64,000 nt of DNA, from the NCBI GenBank assembly GCA_021234155.1, contig JAJEKV010000062.1, forward strand, positions 5,332,497-5,396,496. Reading direction: 5' to 3'. The notes below the pieces were generated by a model that made no database searches, was not told where the DNA came from, and was given only the letters and a program-made list of their open reading frames with translations. This document shows positions 24,157 through 35,432 of the stretch, in pieces. The stretch's first letter is position 1, and the number at the start of each line of letters is the position of its first letter. The DNA is from Isoetes taiwanensis. Taxonomy: Eukaryota; Streptophyta; Lycopodiopsida; Isoetales; Isoetaceae. A program made the position numbers and the translations under genes.

Positions 24157-25500
24157 TATAAAAAAATGACCATATCTATGCAAACTATATGCAATCGATT
24201 GATGATTTTGGAAAACAATTGCAAAAGGTTAAAAGGAGAACTTTACCACAATGTCAAAGCCTATTTTTTCAAAATTTTCTAGGTTTGTTATAATTTTAAG
24301 AACTTTCTAACAAGCATGTAGCACGATGAATAGCTCAAGAATTGACTTTCTACCTAATTAAGAATTAGATGCCCTTCAAAGATATAATTGGATGGGATAT
24401 ATTTATTACATTTATTAATCCATTGTCTTGAGCGCTAGAAAAATTATGCATATATACCTTTGAGATAAAACATTATGGCTCTAAGGATTGTTATTACTAC
24501 TACTGCTGAGTAATTAAAAATTTTGCCTTGGCATCCTGTTGCAAGTCTTCCATAGTAGAAGTGTGACCGTTTGAACACCATCATCTTAGTCATGGAAGAA
24601 CATGGTAATCTGAGAATTCTTGACCTTAGTTGTCATTACTATATAACGAGAAATTGGAAACTTCATGTAAATAAGATGCAATAGCTGAAAATTTATCTAC
24701 ACTGGTTATACTCTTCCTAGAAATGAAATGCAAACATTGGAAGTTAGTCACGTGGTCCTAAAATAAGTCAAACCTTCTTTTACAATTGCTGTTTTTATTT
24801 TGGGAACTTCAATGTCCATTGACACTTGAATTTGATTAATCATTGTCATGTTGAACAAAAAAAAATATGAAAATATTTTACTAGAACAACCATGACTAAT
24901 GAATTTTAAATGTCGATACGCAAATAAGATATGAATTTGGTTAATCATTGTCATGTGCAATTAAAATTATGAAAATGTTCTATTACAACCACCATGACTA
25001 TTGAGCGGCAAATGTAAATGTTGTGGGATGGTTGAATTAGATGTTTCCTTATACTATGGGGAATCCTTCACTGCATACATTGCATCTGTTAAATTGCTAG
25101 TGGAAGTTAGTAAATCCTTCAAACTCGGACCTCTTTCTAGTTGGCTCCAACTTTTGAAAGTTTTAGACTAATAGCAAGCTTGACGTTCACACCAGGTATC
25201 TTTCACAATGTATGTCACAGTATTTTGAAGTCGAACGAGATATAATCCATTACTAAGTAGGCATTGCAGCATCAAATGTTAGACGTTAATAATGGGTCCA
25301 ATTTCATAGATTTGAAATCAAAGAAATGTTCTGGTCGGCTTTGGTCACCGCGATAAATTCTTGTTATAGATAACTCATTTTGCAAACCTACAAAAATGCG
25401 GTGAGCCCAATTTGTTTTATGACGCAGACGAGATTAAGTTATGGCCACAATTGCACGAGTGGGGCCGCCTCAATAGACAGGAGCTCCATCTCTCTCCTCT
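24157..25500. other. Intergenic, with a ~108 bp tandem duplication
   Basis: No gene is recognised. Near 24829-24900 and 24936-25005 a segment (ATTAATCATTGTCATGT, then TATGAAAAT, then CAACCATGACTA) is repeated with divergence. Confidence 0.5.
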
Positions 25501-25515
25501 TCTCAGTTGCTTGTT

Positions 25516-26001
25516 CCAGTTTCTATTCCAACTGTAGTTGCCTCAACTACTGTTCATGCTTCTGCCTATATGTCTGGTGATACTGGAAGACGTGTTGAAC
25601 ATGTGCCATTGGGAAACTCTTCTGAGAGTGTCGCACCTCCAACGCACATTGGAGGTTCTTCGGGTCAGGTGGTGTGCTCTGGCCAATTAGCACTTCCAAC
25701 ACTCATTGGAGGTTCTGGGGGTCAGGCAAGGCCCTCTTTGTTTGCTGAAGTTGTTGCTGGGCTAGTAGGTCCTCCAACATATGTTGGAGGTCCCTCATGT
25801 CAGTTCAGACCTCACGTGTATGTAGAGTGCTCCTCTGGACAGGCTGCACCTAATAGTGTTGTACATGCGACACCTCTAACACAGGTTGGAAGTTCCTTGG
25901 CACAGACTACTCCTCGAATGGTGGTGCAACCTACACAAACTGGTGTACCCGCAGAACAAGTGGTACGTCCAACACACGTTGGTGAGTTTATACATAAATA
26001 G
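25516..26001 (+). other. Open frame with repeated PTHIGGSSGQ-type motif
   Basis: The frame is open for about 160 codons, without an ATG at its left end (first codon TTG near 25507). It carries imperfect 20-30 residue repeats: PPTHIGGSSGQVV, LPTLIGGSGGQAR, PPTYVGGPSCQFR, TPLTQVGSSLAQ and RPTHVGEF. It runs straight into the direct repeat that starts at 25987, which supplies its stop, so it looks truncated by that repeat. I do not recognise the family. It could be the low-complexity end of a transposon protein. Confidence 0.25.
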
Positions 26002-26504
26002 CATTCAGGGATCTAAGGCGCCCCTTGCATCTCAACAAGAACATCCAACTGCATCTGAAAGAGTAGGTAACAAATATAAAACGGCAGTAATATAACAGTC
26101 GAATATAACAGAACTTGTTATTCTAGATAAATCGACAAACTCTGTCGTCGTCCAAAAATGGAAAAGAGAATTCTCTCTACACCTCAATGCTTCTACATAA
26201 GACTTGAATCATAAGCAAACACTATTATATTAAATTTGAAGATCAAATATGTTGAAATGTAACAATCAAAATATCCAAGTAGCATTCTCTTCATTAAAAT
26301 AAACCACAAACATTTGTAACCAACACCATAGATTCTGCAGCACCTAAAAGGACAAAATAAATAAACAGAAAAAGACATTACATATAAAATCTGAATTGTC
26401 AGAAATATGATACTATTAGTACCAATATAACACCGATATTAAATACGAATATGACATACGAATACTAGAATATATTTAACCCGAAACACACCACTATTGT
26501 TGAG
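25987..26504. repeat. Direct repeat, copy 1 (~518 bp)
   Basis: It starts TTTATACATAAATAGC and ends CACCACTATTGTTGAG. It matches 29263-29794 throughout with modest divergence, for example GGATCTAAGGCGCCCCTTGC against GGATCTAAAGCGCCCCTTGC. The pair flanks 2.76 kb. The ends are not TG..CA, so LTR status is not supported. Confidence 0.85.
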
Positions 26505-26872
26505 TACAAATAGAACACAATTATGCTAAAATTTTAAAAAACATAAACTAGAACAATGTTATATGGCTGAAGAGATTCCTCAAAGAGCGCCATGAAGACA
26601 AAAACAAATCGAAAAATTAGGACAAAAAGCATCTTGCCGGGCCGCCGGATCATATCTTTGAGAAAGTTGTGATGAGCAACCACAACCATCACACCATCAG
26701 CAATGCCATTGCATAAGACTATATAATACCCGACACTATACCATCATAAACACCATCTGTAACACTATTATAACACCTTCAGAAACCATATCACAATACT
26801 AATATCAATATAAACACTTACCATTACTGAGCCCTCAGTAGTCATTATCTCCGCTTGTCTAGTATCATCATT

Positions 26873-27020
26873 ACTGCAAAGGTTTTTCCCTTGAAAACCT
26901 TTCGAGGCAGGGGTTTTTTAATCCTAGTAGTAATGATTGTACTAGCCCATTGTATGGGTCCCATGACCTATTGGTCTCCGTGGACGTTAAAAAACTATTC
27001 TATTCTATTCTATTCTATTA
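26873..27020 (+). mobile_element. LINE 3' end fragment with (TATTC)n tail
   Basis: It contains GGTTTTTCCCTTGAAAACC and a GGGGTTTT..AATCC segment also seen at 20772-20815. These are followed by GGGTCCCAT, the hairpin GACC-TATT-GGTC and GTGGACGTTAAAAAACTATTC. The tail at 26996-27018 is (TATTC)n, not (TTCC)n. It is the 3' UTR only. Confidence 0.65.
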
Positions 27021-27025
27021 TAAAC

Positions 27026-28367
27026 ACGTCCTTGAACACCCTCACAAACACTATTATAAACACAATCACAGTACCAATATAAAACCTCTAACGTAATTAT
27101 TAACAACATCTCTAATAATATTTTAAATATAATTTCAAATTTACCTTCTCCAACGCTGTTACCATTAAAAGCACCTCCAATACTGTTACTATTAAAGGCA
27201 CATCGAACACTGTTACCATTAAAAGGCACCTCCAACATACGATTATAACCTTCTCTAACATCATTATAACATCTTTTGCAACTTCAACATGATTATGAAT
27301 ATCATCACAAATTTCATCTTTTGCAACTTCATTAACACCACCGCTTCATATAACAATAACAATATCCACCATCAGCAAGAGTAAAAGTAATAACTACAGT
27401 CGATAAGAATTACTTTTACAGTCCATAAGAATTACTTTTATGATGATGCAAAAGTAAAAGTAGGAAGTCGCAGCTATAGAGCAAGAGAAAAAAATAGGCC
27501 GAATTTGAAAGGGCGTATCTCTCTTAATATATATTGGATTTCTGCGATTTAAAGCTCATTGAAAAGATCTTTGTGTCTAGTTTAAGTCGCAAGAAAAGCC
27601 AATGAAAAAGGATAAGTGGTTCGTGAGTTATCAAATTTTTAGTGACTGACCCTGTTTGAAGACCTTAAGGAAAAGGTGAACTTTCGCATGCTGTTTTGCT
27701 CTACACGTTACTTAGATTAAGACGATTAAAGGTATGATGTAAAGGTAATCAAGTTTATTTTTAGAAACAATAAAAATCAATGAGAAATAATATATATGTT
27801 TTGAGTTATTGCAATTTGAGTCGCTAACCCTATTTTATTACTGTGGCAACGAAAGGATTAATGTTCCAGTAAGTGCTCGGTTTGTTGAATTAAAAGGTAG
27901 CGCTGTTGTTGGTTTGCTTTTGGTGATAGTTATAATCTCTAGATATAAAATAAACTTAGAATGATTGATAAGACTATTATAGATAGCTTTGAGAGATTTT
28001 GTGTGACATAGTTTTTATTCTGGTGGCTAGGTTGTTGAGCAAGAAGTATCAATTACATAAGAACAATGGATGGATATAATCAAGATATGTTGGATGTGTT
28101 TTTATTCCTTAAAATATTAAGAGTCAAATGATGAAGTTTGAGAAGAAGATCTCTTTGTTCTCGATCCGAATAAACTGGGGATTCTATAACTCTTGCTTTT
28201 ATATTTTTATTTCTTAAATTACTCAACATGAGAATATAAAGGGTTGAGGACACAAAGGAATTATTTAAAAGGAGTCTGAAAGTACTATATAAATAAATGT
28301 AGATATCATGAAAGCTGTGTGAAAAAGTAGTGAATAAGAGCTGAATAACATAGTTGATAGCATATAT
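27026..28367. other. Non-coding spacer with short Thr/Asn-type repeats
   Basis: 27.05-27.30 kb holds a degenerate repeat of AACACTGTTACCATTAAAAG and CACCTCCAAC. The rest, to 28.37 kb, shows no recognisable gene or RNA. Confidence 0.5.
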
Positions 28368-28509
28368 GATATTGAGATAATTTACGAAAAAGAAAAAATA
28401 ATAGTAGGAGTCAAAAGTGATTGCTAATTTCTGTACTGGATATTGAGATAATTTACGAAGAAGAAAAAATAATAGTAGGAGTCAAAAGTGATTGCTAATT
28501 TCTGTACTG
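28368..28509. repeat. 71 bp tandem duplication
   Basis: The unit GATATTGAGATAATTTACGA through to TTCTGTACTG occurs at 28368-28438 and 28439-28509 with a single visible difference (GAAAAAG against GAAGAAG). It is very recent or an assembly artefact. Confidence 0.9.
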
Positions 28510-28939
28510 GATATTAAGGATATGAAATATACGGTAAGTGTGTGGACTAATATCTTTCTTAATGAGTTGCAGATCGGGAGTTATGTGTTGAAAATGTAAG
28601 CTCATGTGAGGTAAAAGAAATTGTGCATGAATTATCTATTTCAGGTATAGTAGTTGTCCATGTACGTATATCTAAATGAAGTATTATAGACATTCTGTGT
28701 TGACATATTTATACTTATAGCGGACGTGAAAAGTGTCCTATGTGTTTTGTGCATGTCAAATGTTGGTCTCTCAATAAAAGAGAACCAAATAATACAATAT
28801 ATAAAATGTCATATATAAATACCCAGAAGGTGACGAAGGCGCACACACACCAAACATCCCCCCTTGCAGCCTTGGTCATGTGCCCGGGTTAAAAAAAAAC
28901 CTTTTGTGGGAAGCAAAAGGAAAAACCGTGGCACCCTTC

Positions 28940-29105
28940 AAAATTGCTCCAAATACTTTGCTTCAAAACTTCAAATGCTTTGCTCCAAGTACTTCGCCTT
29001 TAACTTATAAACTCCAAATAATTTGCTCTACTTCTAAGCTGTTGCTCCAAATACTTTACTTTTAAATTGTAAACTTCAAGTACTCTGCTCCAATTGAACT
29101 AAGAT
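28940..29105. repeat. Degenerate CTCCAAATACTTTGCTT minisatellite
   Basis: The motif CTCCAA[AG]TACTT[TC]GC recurs about eight times with CTTCAAA and ATTGTAAAC spacers. A short frame over it is not a gene. Confidence 0.6.
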
Positions 29106-29262
29106 ACTTCCTCCAAGTCTATATTTGCGCAGCTTTAGCCAAGTCACAATGACACTATAACCTGTTCAATCTGTACTTATACATATGCAAGAATACATAC
29201 ATCAATAAAGTTAATATGTTGTAAGTATAGATCAATTGATGACAAATGATCCCCGTATTTAT

Positions 29263-29794
29263 TTTATACATAAATAGCTTTTAGGGATCTAAAGCGCCCC
29301 TTGCATCTCAACGAGAACGTCCAACTGCATCTGAAAGGGTGAATAATTAGGTAACAAATATAAAACAACAGTAACATAACAGTCGAATATAACAGAACTT
29401 GTTATTTTGGATAAATCGATGAACTCCGTCGTCGTCTAAAAATGTAAAAGAGAATTCCCTCTACATCTCAATGCTTCTGCATAAGACTTGAATCATAAGC
29501 AAACACTATTATATTAAATTTGAAGATCAAATATGTTGAAATGTAACAATCATAATATCCAAGCAGCATTCTCTTCATTAAGATAAACGACTAACATTTG
29601 TAAGCAACACCATAGATTCTGCAACACCTAAAAAGACAAAATAGATAAACAGAAAAAGACATTACATATAAAATTTGAATTGTAAAAAATATGACACTAT
29701 TAATACCAATAAAACCCAATATAACACCGATGTTAAATACGAATATGACACAAATTAGAATATGTTTAACCCAAACCACACCACTGTTGTTGAG
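29263..29794. repeat. Direct repeat, copy 2 (~532 bp)
   Basis: This is the partner of 25987-26504. Its right end abuts, without spacer, the first copy of the mL53 promoter module. Confidence 0.85.
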
Positions 29795-30225
29795 GTGAAA
29801 CCCTAAAAAAAAAAGAGGTTATGGCCACACAATTCGTGTAAATATCGGACATGGTCGCGTAAAAACCAGAAGTAAATCATAAAATGGTAAGATTAGAAGT
29901 AATAGGGCATTGAAGTCGAGGCTGATAACGTAAAGACGTTATGAGCCAGTGATGGTGAAACCCTAAAAAAAAAAGAGGTTACGGCCACACAATTCATGTA
30001 AATATCGGACATGGTCGTGTAAAAACCAGAAATAAATCATAAAATGGTAAGATCAGAAGTAATAGGGCATTGATGTCGAGGATGATAACGTGAAGACGTT
30101 ATTAGCCGCTGATGGTGAAACCCTAAAAAAAAAAAAAAGAGGTTACGGCCACACAATTTGGTAAATATCGGACAAGGTAAAAAAAACCATAAATCATAAA
30201 ATGGTGAGATCGTGACGTAATAGGC
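29795..30225 (+). repeat. Three tandem copies of the mL53 promoter module
   Basis: Three ~160 bp units begin with GTGAAACCCTAAAAA near 29795, 29955 and 30114. Each continues GAGGTTA.GGCCACACAATT, AATATCGGACA.GGT and AAATCATAAAATGGT. The first two then have ATAGGGCATTGA.GTCGAGG and the hairpin (GGCTGATAACGT, AAAG, ACGTTATGAGCC in copy 1 at 29920-29947). The hairpin, CATTGATGTCGAGG and GTGATGGTGAAACCCTAA segments match the 5' flank of the intact mL53 gene at 52.89-52.96 kb. The third unit is incomplete. The array ends about 630 bp upstream of the hAT start codon. Confidence 0.8.
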
Positions 30226-30817
30226 AAAAAATTTTAGTATTCCCTAGGCCATTTGGCCCCACATTACCGGTTCTAGCAAAATGTGGCGGCCGACTTGAGT
30301 AGGATGCCTTACCTATGTACTACATGCAGATTCGCCATTTCGTGGCACTTCATTGCCTATTACGACATTAGAATGGCCAATTCGATGTTTGCTAATTGGC
30401 ATGGTATCGGCTTTGGGGCCAATTTAGTCCCATGTGAGATCTGCATATGCTGATGGAATGGCCATTTAGGCCAGTTGGCCAAATCCCATAATGTCTTAAT
30501 TTCGCCATATCCCAAATCATTAAGTGGCCCTCATAAATTCGCCACTTATGGGGGGCCAATATTAATAAAAATTCTATTCCTAAATTTATTCACCTAACTA
30601 AAAAATCCCCCTTCACCAACTAAAAGGATCCCGCTCTTTTGCAAAATCGATTGGAAAATCGAACGTTTGGGCAATTTTTTCGTAGAACTCCGGCATCGGA
30701 TTCTCCCTACCATCGGATTCTCTCATTTCTGTAAGTGGTGCTGCTAGTGAAGTTCAGAAATAATACAACTTCAAGGTATACGAGAAAACAACTTACTATT
30801 GCTATTAACTGTGTTTG

Positions 30818-30839
30818 TTTTTGCAAAAAAGTTTGCAGG
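30818..30839 (+). promoter_or_regulatory. Splice acceptor before the hAT start codon
   Basis: TTTGTTTTTGCAAAAAAGTTTGCAG, ending near 30838, is a pyrimidine-rich tract with a terminal AG. It lies 19 bases before the ATG at 30858, suggesting an intron in the 5' leader of the transposase gene. Confidence 0.4.
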
Positions 30840-30857
30840 TGAGAGCTAAGTTCAATC

Positions 30858-33800
30858 ATGGAAAAGAAATCTCAAAAGAGTATCAATGACTTTATGCATG
30901 GTGCTGGTCCATCGAGCAAAAAACTTTCGCTTGTATTATCCAGTGATGGTAGTCATAACTCCACTGATGATGAGGACTATAAGATGTCTCCTTTAGAAGA
31001 ATCCGAGACAGAGTTGGATGAGACAATAGAGGAGGAGCCAAATATTCAAGAACTAGATGATGACAATGAAATTGATTTGGAGTATTCTGATTTGGGCCTT
31101 GAACACATTGGGCACAGTGAATCCAGTTCTGGAAGATTGGTTAGAATGAGGTCTCGTGTACCATACAAGGATAGAAAATCTAGTAAGTAGGATACCAATA
31201 GGAGTTTCAAAAAAGATTGGTTGGCAGAGTATCCTTTCATCGAACCAATTCAAGTGGGAAGCCGCACTATGGTTAAGTGTAATATTTGTTCATGGAAAAA
31301 CAAGTTCCATAAGCCTCTACACAATGCAAAAAAAATAATATTGATAGGCATGTGGGAAAACAGAAAGCAAAACTTATTGAAAACGGGGTTACAAAGTATG
31401 TCTTTGTTGGATGGGAAGGTCCAGAGACCAAGCATTGGCATCAGAAAAGGCACGGAAAGAAACCATCTTCCATTCTTTATTTCAGAAACAGGAACTTTTG
31501 GATTACAAGGCAAAGTGCACTCAAATGAAAACAATTTTGCATTTATTGCAACGTGGGCATCCAATGAGAGACTATCCGGAGCATGAGTCCTTACTTTGTG
31601 CTCACGGTCTGCCTAATATTCCAGCATCACATTGGTCGAGAGAGGCGGCCGAATTTGCGGTGTCACATGGCGTAAATTGCTAAGGCTCGACTATTTAGAT
31701 TGAATTCAAGGTACAAATTTGAATTCAATTAAAGCACTTTCCATTTATATCAGGGTCTCTTCTCCCTACTTTTTAAAGTTATTTTTATGTAGACTTTGAT
31801 TTTTATGTAGCCAGTTGTTTTCTCTTCTCTGCACCTTGCATGCTACTATACAAAGAGAGCATTTTAGTTGGTAAGGTTGAAGCTCAAAATCCTTTGGCCA
31901 GTTGAAGCGTATTCCCATAATATAGAAGCTGTAAGCGTCTTCCCCTTATGCTGCAACAGTACAATCAGTTTAACTAAAACAAGACTGAAGTTTCAACCTC
32001 TACATGTAAATGATTTCCTGAAATTTCATCATCCGACAGTAATAGCAGCGATTAAGGTTAACAACGTAATACGTAATAGCACGTTCTTGTTAGGGACAGG
32101 TCTAGAATGTTACAGACCTGCCAATGACAGACCTGCCTTCATGCTCTTGAGTTTGAACTTGAGTTTGATCTAGTTCGGTATTCCTCTGAAAAAAAACACA
32201 AGGGTTGAACTCTTAAGAAAACTTTGTTGGCTACTATGACTTAGTTTGAACCAGTCCTCATATTAATATCTATGTTGCCTTGCTAGAATCTGATTGGAAC
32301 AATTTTTATGAACTTGCACATTCTTGTTAGGGGCAGGTCTAGAATGTTACAGACCTGCCAATGATAGACCTGCCTTCATGTTTGCCTTTGTGACACTTGC
32401 TGCATTGCACACCCTTGCTAGAGAAGTTCATCGTGTCGCTCCTGTAGCTTAAATTATGGCAAATATGCTAGGATCATTATGCATGAATATGTGCATCCTT
32501 GCCTTTATATTTCATATTATTGTTCATGTTATTTGTTATCTTGTAGGTTCCAGATTCTTATCCATATCATTAGATGAAGTCACGGCGAAGGATAGCTCTT
32601 CATGGTTGTGCATGCATGTGTACAATGTACATCAATTTTCTAGAAAGTCCTATTTCCTGAGCATAAAAAAATTGAATGGGGATTCTAGTGCTGAAAGTTT
32701 GTATGCCATGGTAGATGAAGAATTGGCTAATGCGTGGTTGAGCCTACATGATCGCGGCAATAAAAACTAGTATGCTTCTGGCGATGGCGATCGGGCCATG
32801 GTCGGGTTGCGTAACCGACTAGAGTCGACTTCGACGAAGCTTTGCACCATATTTGCTCTCCATCGATTGCATGGCACATAGGGACAAATCGGCCTTCAAG
32901 ATTGTCAATGAATTCAGGATGTGTGCGTAAGGTAGTAGAATATCCGATAAAGACACAAGGAATCGGTTTTACCGTCAGCCCACAAAGGATTGCACATTTT
33001 TCAACAGCTTGCTATAGGTTTGACGAGGGGCAAAAATGTTAAAAAGATGTAGACACACATTGGATTTCAATTGCATTACCTAAGACGTAGATTGTGTGAA
33101 GAGTACATTTCTATTGCAAGGGGCATCTTGCCGATTTAGAGGATGAGGACAAGGCAATTGAATTGGTCACGCTGCTTTTCGGATGCCTAAACGATGCTAA
33201 CATTATATGCTCTTCTACCTTTACTTAGGGAGCCCGTTTTTTATGCAAATGTGCACAAGACCGCATAATATTTATATCCGAGTATACTATTGCCGTGAAA
33301 GTGGCGTGCACAAGGTTAGAGAAGTTGTATACATTCCCAAATTGTTTTGAGAAAGACAAAACATTCTATAAGTGGCGTGGATCTTGTATCTTTAGACGCT
33401 GATAAAGATGGTCGCCTATGTATGCATGCCAAGGATCGATTTTTACCTTTGCATTGTTTCATGAAGTCTGGACGAAATAACCATTTGCGGAAGACTGAGG
33501 TACGAGATAATGAGTTTTCCATTCTTATTCAATCCGTAAAAGAGAATATGAAGGATGTGGCAGATAGTCTTGCTGCTGAAATACGTTCACGATTCCCTCG
33601 CGATGAAATTATTGATTCTATGGCAGTCATATTTCCAAATTTTTGGAATAATGCACATGGAGAAAGTTCTATTCTAAAGAAGTTTTCAGCTTGCTTGAAG
33701 GTTCTTATTGGCCATTTTTGTACCAAGCACGTAGTAGATGGCAAGGAAATAAATGGTTTACTAGATTCGCATGCATTGCAAATGCACCGGGCTGTTTGGA

Positions 33801-34078
33801 ATGACTATGTATGCTAATTTCAAAGAATTGCATAAGCCACTAGAACAGGGTGCTGTAATAAGGTTGTGGAATAAGCTGGCCCTGAATAATTACTTGAGAG
33901 ATGCATTGAGTGAGTATTTCAAGCTAGCAGAGCTTTGTTTGACAATGGTTCTAGGAAGCGTTGAAGATGAAAGAGCATTTACTTCACTGACTTTTATAAA
34001 AAATAAACTGTGAAATAGATTGGATATTAATCTTGATGCTACCGTGAGACTGTACAAGTGTGAGCATTCATTCATATG
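30858..34078 (+). pseudogene. hAT-superfamily transposase (decayed)
   Basis: An ATG at 30858 opens an acidic N-terminal frame of 110 codons ended by TAG at 31188. The same frame continues past the stop with KKDWLAEYPFIEPI and VKCNICSW, a zinc finger, then HNAKK and, after a poly-A frameshift, NIDRHVGKQKAKL. Next come ILHLLQRGHPMRDYPEHESL and NIPASHWS (31520-31640), then DEVTAKDSSSWLCMHVY and SIKKLNGDSSAESLYAMVDE (32570-32730). GVDLVSLDADKDGRLCMHAK is near 33364. The C-terminal dimerisation block LWNKLALNNYLRDALSEYF and LGSVEDERAF is near 33860-33990. The order matches plant ZNF862-like hAT proteins. Stops, shifts and probable introns mean it is not functional as read. Confidence 0.75.
32085..32383. 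repeat. 58 bp direct repeat containing an inverted motif
   Basis: TTCTTGTTAGGG.CAGGTCTA, then GAATGTTACAGACCTGCCAA and ACCTGCCTTCATG, occurs at 32085-32143 and 32324-32381. Inside each, CAGGTCT and AGACCTG form an inverted pair 10 bases apart. It lies inside the hAT remnant between two coding blocks. Confidence 0.8.
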
Positions 34079-34079
34079 A

Positions 34080-35320
34080 CTTGGCGTTCAAACGATGGAA
34101 GCAAGCTACTGACAGGCAGAGTGTTAATAGTGTGCATGAACCAAATTCCGTGGAAGAACAAGCACCTGTTATAAGCACGAATCAATTAGATGTTAGGTTC
34201 TGGCAGGTCAATGGCATATAAGTAAGTTCTCTATATGTAATATAATTTTATTCATGTAAATCTCAAGTTCTGTACAAGAGATTTTATTGGGCAGTTGCAA
34301 CATGTTTTTGCAGGTGAGTTTCAACTCAAAATCATCATGTATTCCAGTTCATGTATTGCTGGTCTGGTTTAGAATGCAGAAGATAAAAGTTGTACATTGA
34401 TTTGTTCGTTCAGGTTTCAGAAGCCAAGGTATGCAATGGTAATTGCAGTAAGTTACTCTTAGAAGTACGCTCTTTATTTGTGAACACCTCTCCTTGGAAT
34501 ATCTCAAACCATGGTTAGACTTAATAAAAAGTCTATAGGTCATACATCAGCAGTCTGTTTGTAAAGCACATTTGTAAGTTTCTGTTTAAGAAATTGGGAT
34601 GACCAGTCTATCTCTGCCATATGATCTCGATGGGAAGAAAGAATGGAAGAGTGAATCGGTGGAGCAAGTTGTTGTGATTCATGTCATGATAGAAGCAAGG
34701 TCAAATGGTTAATCCTGCTAAAAGACCTAGTGAAAGCATAAGATTAAATATTTGCAATGGTTGAACTAGCTAAAGGGGCCGAATTGATATTAAACCTTAT
34801 AAGGCCTAAGTTGATCTCGTAAGCTGGCCTCGAATATGTCGAGCCAGCTCAACTGTAAATCCGGTCGGTTCTGCTAGATCGACGGACCTTGAATTCATAT
34901 CTGGTGATCAGAGTATGATCCGGCATCTTCTGGTGCTGGATCCGATCAAATACAAGGAGCAAGGTTGGAGTTCGAATGAAAAACCTTTGAGTCAATAATG
35001 GATAGTAGCATGGTCTAAACCATTGCTACAGTGCCCCGTTATAGTTGAATAATGTTTTATTATTCGATGGTGTAGTCTATGATAATAGCTATTCTAGTTA
35101 AAAGCTTAACTAGTTGAATATTGCTTGAAGTCTTATGATCAACTAACAAGTGTTAAATTCAACTTCACAAGTCGGCCGACTATCTGAAGATATTTATAAG
35201 ATGGCGAACAAGCAAAGGGCTTACTGGATTAGTTTTCGGCTACAATTAAGTCCGAAAATGATGTTTCGGCTACAGTGTCACGCTAACGCTTTAACGGTTA
35301 TTAGTTATGCTTTATGGTTA
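34080..35320. other. 3' flank of the hAT remnant
   Basis: 34085-34230 continues hAT-like coding text briefly (FKRWKQATDRQSVNSVHEPN). The remainder holds no gene I recognise. Confidence 0.4.
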
Positions 35321-35329
35321 TTATGTTAA

Positions 35330-35358
35330 CTAGTAACGGGTGCCCGGCGTTGCCGGGC
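35330..35358 (-). mobile_element. Helitron 3' terminus
   Basis: Read on the minus strand, the sequence is a perfect GC hairpin (GCCCGGC, AAC, GCCGGGC), then eight bases ACCCGTTA, then CTAG followed by T. That is the classic Helitron 3' end: hairpin, short spacer, CTAG, inserted between A and T. The element body would extend towards higher coordinates. I could not identify its 5' TC end, so its length is unknown. Confidence 0.65.
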
Positions 35359-35432
35359 ATAAGTATGGGCCTATTGTAGACAATGATGAAGTTGCCGGGC
35401 ATAAGTATGGGCCTATTGTAGACAATGATGAA
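35349..35432. repeat. 42 bp tandem duplication at the Helitron end
   Basis: GTTGCCGGGCATAAGTATGG through CAATGATGAA is present at 35349-35390 and 35391-35432 without differences. It duplicates one arm of the terminal hairpin. Confidence 0.9.

Noticed and set aside
25987..29794. LTR retrotransposon bounded by the 520 bp repeats
   Set aside because: The repeats lack TG..CA ends, no primer-binding site or polypurine tract is seen, and the interior has no gag or pol text.
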